A stretch of 64,000 nucleotides of DNA from assembly GCA_045863055.1 (NCBI GenBank), contig BTUW01000022.1, positions 1 through 64,000 of the forward strand. The letters run 5' to 3'. The notes under the pieces are model-generated. The model had not been told where the DNA came from. It searched no databases and was given only the letters and a program-made list of their open reading frames with translations. Every line of letters starts with the position of its first letter. The stretch's first letter is position 1. Of the stretch, positions 61,139-64,000 are shown in pieces. The position numbers and the translations under genes are program-made. The DNA is from UTCHB3 sp008363265 (GTDB taxonomy: Bacteria > Bacteroidota > Ignavibacteria > Ignavibacteriales > Ignavibacteriaceae).

Positions 61139-62202
61139 TTACCTTTGCGTCCTGACACGGTGATCGCCGAATTCTCGGTGAGATAGGCACTGCCCGAGAT
61201 GATCAGTTCGCCTGCATCCTCAAGGCCATCGCTGACGAGCACGCTCGATTCATTGATCTCAGCGATCTTTACCTTTATCTTCTTCACGGTCCGGCCGTCG
61301 TTTGTCACAAACACGAAACCGGTGTTCCCGTCACCGTCGAGGAGTGCTTCAAAAGGGATGACCCATGTTGAGAGTTTCTCTTTCGGATAGATCTTCGCCT
61401 TGCCGAAGAGTCCGGCCGCGAGTTTCGAGCCGGATAAAGATTCCATTTTAAGGTCGACCGTCAGAGTGCCGGTGAACGGATCGACCCCCTCCGACTTTTT
61501 GTGAACCCGGGCTGAGTGGATGCTGCCCGGGTAGGCATCGAGCTCCACATCGGCCTTGTCACCTTTACTGATCCCGGCCCATTCACGGTCGCTGACCGCA
61601 ACTTTCAGGTACCAGTTCCCTTTTTCTGTTCCGTTTGTCATCAGCACGGGAATACCGGGACCCGTCACTTCACCCTCGTTGGCAAGTTTCTTGAGAATGA
61701 ATCCCGAAGCGGGTGCTTTTATCTCGGAGTGCTTCAGATTGAACTCCGCAATTTTCAACTGTTTTGCAGCGAGGTCGAGAGCGGTTTTGGAGTCTTCATA
61801 CTGCTCGAGCGTGGCGACACTGTCGCGGTAGAGGTTTCCCGCCCGTTTATGGTCACGAAGGGCTTTCTCGTAAGCGGCTTCAGCCTGGGCTACCATGGCT
61901 TCCATTTCGTCGAGGTCGAGCACCGCGAGAAGCTGACCCTTTTTGATCGCGTCACCCTCGGAGACATAGATCCTTTTTATGACACCGCCCGTTTTGAATG
62001 AGAGAAGGGATTCGTCATCGGTGGTGAATTTACCCGACGCTGATATCGACCGCTGTATCTCTTCCTTCTGAAGCGTAATTGTTGTAACCGGAATTGTGTC
62101 ACGGTCTGAAAGCACTCTGCTCTCATCCGGGTCATCGCAACCTGTCAGGATGAATATCTGAAAGATCGCGAGGGAATATTTGATCAAATGCTTTGCGTTC
62201 AT
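61135..62202 (-). CDS. RND efflux periplasmic adaptor lipoprotein
   Basis: A 355-residue membrane-fusion protein. The ATG at 62202 gives a lipoprotein signal with lipobox IFILTGC (Cys ~21). Typical order follows: barrel start SISASGKFTTDDESLLSFKTGG, lipoyl half VIKRIYVSEGDAIKKGQLLAVLDLDE, the hairpin EAMVAQAEAAYEKALRDHKRA, the second lipoyl half IKAPASGFILKKLANEGE and the beta-barrel and proximal domains. Starts one base after the TolC stop. Ribosome site weak, so an earlier in-frame ATG at 62241 is possible. Confidence 0.92.
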   Translation of the reverse strand: MNAKHLIKYSLAIFQIFILTGCDDPDESRVLSDRDTIPVTTITLQKEEIQRSISASGKFTTDDESLLSFKTGGVIKRIYVSEGDAIKKGQLLAVLDLDEMEAMVAQAEAAYEKALRDHKRAGNLYRDSVATLEQYEDSKTALDLAAKQLKIAEFNLKHSEIKAPASGFILKKLANEGEVTGPGIPVLMTNGTEKGNWYLKVAVSDREWAGISKGDKADVELDAYPGSIHSARVHKKSEGVDPFTGTLTVDLKMESLSGSKLAAGLFGKAKIYPKEKLSTWVIPFEALLDGDGNTGFVFVTNDGRTVKKIKVKIAEINESSVLVSDGLEDAGELIISGSAYLTENSAITVSGRKGK

Positions 62203-62203
62203 T

Positions 62204-63559
62204 TTATTTGGCGGGTCTGGTTTTTGGGTTGTGTCTCTCATATTCGGCCAGGGCGGTAAGTACGCGGAATTTGCAGATATTGGCATTCAAACCCGCTATC
62301 GAGAGTTGTGCCCGTGCGTCCACGGTTTCGATGAATGTGCCGGCCCCTTCATTCCATGCTTTTTCAGCCAGTCTGGCGTAGGAAGCCGCAGTTTTTAGGA
62401 GACTTTCTGCGGTTTTGTAATTGGTAAAGGCGGTTTTTAGTTCATTCACGGAAGTGGCAGCGGCCAGTTTCAGGGCATTTTCGGTCTGTTTCAGATCAAG
62501 TTCACTGCTTTTTAAGTCGAGCTCTGCTGACTCGATCCTTCTCAGTGATCTGAAACCTTCAAACAGGGGAAGTTCGAGCTCGATACCAAAAAAGTAATAG
62601 AACGACTCTCTGTTCACCGCCCAGTCGCTGTTTTGCAGGCCGAGATCAAGCATTCCGCTTATCCTCGGGATCCAATCCGAGCGGTTAAGCTCCAGGAGTG
62701 AGCGGTTTATTCCCTGAACCGATCTGAGCAAAAGCACTTCATCACGCTCTGTCGGGGGTACCACTTCAATTTCGGTCAGGTCGGCGGGCAGCTTCACTGA
62801 GTCGACTTCGACCGGCGTGTTCAGGTCCCGGTTCAGCAGGAAATTGACGTACCAGGCGGCCTTCTGGGAATCGGCGCGTGCCTGCGCGAGTGTGGCCTCG
62901 ATGCTCTGGATCTCACTTTCAGCCCTGAGAACATGGAGAGGCAGTCCCTTGCCGTTGGCGAGGAGTGATTCGGCCACTCTCTTTGCCTCCCCGGCGAGTT
63001 TTTGGGCAGCGATATGAATGTTGATCGCTTCGACAGCGGTGAGGTGGTTCCAGTACGCGGTCTTGATCTCCCTGATCAGGTCGAGCTTGAAGATATTGGT
63101 TTCATGTTCCGTGATCCTCAGTTTTGCCTCGGTGATATCCCTGTTGTAGCCGATCTCCGGGTTGAGAAACGGCATGGTCGTGCGCACTCTGGTATCATAG
63201 AACCGGAGCGGGAAGAATCCCTCTTTAACATTGTCGATCTGCGGGAAAATATCGCGGGAGAGCAGTTGGTTGAGAGTGGAGTAGACGGGGTTCATCAGAT
63301 CACCGACCGGTATCGCGATCGCCCTCCCCCCTTCGCCATGGGAATAGGTTGAGAACAGCGATACTGAAGGAAGCCAGAGGCTTTTGGCAATTTCGAGGGC
63401 TTTTACCGCTTTATCATACGATATAAGTCTCTGCCGGATAACTACATTGTTCTGCAATCCTTCGGCAAGATAACGGTCGAGCACTGTGCTGTTCTGGGCA
63501 AAAAGGGGCAGGCAAAACATCAGGAACAAAACCGTGCGTGGCCGCCATCCTCCATTCAT
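62204..63559 (-). CDS. TolC-family outer-membrane efflux protein
   Basis: A 451-residue outer-membrane channel subunit. The ATG at 63559 has GAGGATCAGA upstream and gives a signal peptide (to LPLFAQ). The two OEP repeats show the family's long helical hairpins (EALKYDKAVKALEIAKSLWLPS-like N-terminal segment; AESLLANGKGLPLHVLRAES; SELDLKQTENALKLAAATSV; LAEKAWNEGAGTFIETVDA). First gene of the efflux operon, divergent from the ABC transporter gene; no regulator gene is visible in the window. Confidence 0.9.
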   Translation of the reverse strand: MNGGWRPRTVLFLMFCLPLFAQNSTVLDRYLAEGLQNNVVIRQRLISYDKAVKALEIAKSLWLPSVSLFSTYSHGEGGRAIAIPVGDLMNPVYSTLNQLLSRDIFPQIDNVKEGFFPLRFYDTRVRTTMPFLNPEIGYNRDITEAKLRITEHETNIFKLDLIREIKTAYWNHLTAVEAINIHIAAQKLAGEAKRVAESLLANGKGLPLHVLRAESEIQSIEATLAQARADSQKAAWYVNFLLNRDLNTPVEVDSVKLPADLTEIEVVPPTERDEVLLLRSVQGINRSLLELNRSDWIPRISGMLDLGLQNSDWAVNRESFYYFFGIELELPLFEGFRSLRRIESAELDLKSSELDLKQTENALKLAAATSVNELKTAFTNYKTAESLLKTAASYARLAEKAWNEGAGTFIETVDARAQLSIAGLNANICKFRVLTALAEYERHNPKTRPAK

Positions 63560-63681
63560 CTTCTGATCCTCACTGGAAAACAATACCTGTACAAAAATAA
63601 ATAAATTGTTGATTTCTTTCTCATTATCCTGTGATTATTTATGTTGCTTAATTACTGACACAAATTCCCCGGTTGCCCTGA

Positions 63682-64000
63682 ATGAACGACAAAATTGCTT
63701 CAAATTATGAAAAGGAACCCTCTCTCTTCCAACTGATCCGCGGTCTGACCGGGAACGAACTCCGCGATGAGCGCGCCTCATTCATTATTGCCGCGGTGTT
63801 AAACCTGCTTGCCACATTATCCGTTCTGTCGATCCCGTGGCTGATCCAGAAAGTGATAGATGAAGTGTTGCCTTCCCGCGATACTCAGGGGCTCGCCGTT
63901 TATGCCTTGATCATCATGGCGGGTTTGATCCTTTATATCACTCTTTGGAGTGTTCACATCTCAAAGATCGCGGGATCGGTCGAGCGGGTGTTTTACCGGG
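63682..64000 (+). CDS. ABC exporter (membrane plus ATPase fusion), N-terminal part, cut by window end
   Basis: An open frame from the ATG at 63682 runs to the last base (106 codons). It reads MNDKIASNYEKEPSLFQLIR, then a membrane helix (FIIAAVLNLLATLSVLSIPW), LIQKVIDEVLPS, a second helix (LAVYALIIMAGLILYITLW) and KIAGSVERVFYR. This is the start of the transmembrane domain of an MsbA/LapB-like half-transporter. The ATPase domain lies outside the window, so function cannot be narrowed. Confidence 0.85.
   Translation, partial: MNDKIASNYEKEPSLFQLIRGLTGNELRDERASFIIAAVLNLLATLSVLSIPWLIQKVIDEVLPSRDTQGLAVYALIIMAGLILYITLWSVHISKIAGSVERVFYR

Overview
The window looks like a chromosomal segment of a Bacteroidota/Chlorobi-group bacterium, most probably an Ignavibacteria-like lineage. 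Eight predicted exported proteins end in the type IX secretion (T9SS, Por) C-terminal sorting domain with the NYPNPFNP-type motif. GC is moderate, GTG and TTG starts are used, and the glycan genes and ETF/acyl-CoA dehydrogenase fit that group. No rRNA, tRNA, CRISPR array, integrase or transposase was recognised.

Layout. 1-11.3 kb: housekeeping and metabolism (EtfA end, acyl-CoA dehydrogenase, PLP trans-sulfuration enzyme, uracil phosphoribosyltransferase, EVE protein, a secreted alpha-amylase-family enzyme, a SpoIIE-type phosphatase). 11.6-24.4 kb: an AT-richer accessory block, described below. 24.7-31.4 kb: a hicBA pair, T9SS and BNR-repeat exported proteins, and an AbiEi antitoxin followed by a truncated AbiEii toxin remnant. 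31.5-44 kb: methyltransferase, glycosyltransferase, metal-binding YHS protein, aldo/keto reductase, ATP-grasp enzyme, then a compact run of P450, cyclopropane-fatty-acid synthase, HD-PycTM fusion and SixA phosphatase. 44.2-48.7 kb: two GH13 enzymes (periplasmic amylase and GlgX-type debranching enzyme). 48.7-57.4 kb: envelope proteins, a PQQ-type sugar dehydrogenase, a compositionally mosaic 922-residue T9SS protein, and an AGE-family epimerase carrying a T9SS tail. 57.4-64 kb: HAD phosphatase, a complete RND efflux operon (TolC, adaptor, pump) and the start of an ABC exporter.

The most unusual part is 11.6-24.4 kb. Five tightly packed genes (14327-22783) encode a sigma-70 region 2-like protein, a separate sigma region 4-like protein, a STAND NTPase (NACHT type) with a Lon-protease-like domain before it, and two large helical-repeat proteins. 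Around them, four transcription units share one upstream element, TGTCCTGA, then exactly 16 bases, then GCATANAT (one copy CCATTGAT). These units are a CARDB/T9SS secreted protein, a small protein plus a lipoprotein with membrane segments, a paralogous small protein, and a secreted M23 peptidase with a T9SS tail. The simplest reading is a split alternative sigma factor controlled by a NACHT sensor, driving a local regulon of envelope and secreted products. This is an inference from motifs and layout; no function has been tested.

Intergenic DNA is rich in genome-specific repeats: palindromes built on CGCCGCGGCG embedded in short AAGTTC-like tandem arrays, and long imperfect hairpins made of ACGCGGAT/ATCTGCGT words.
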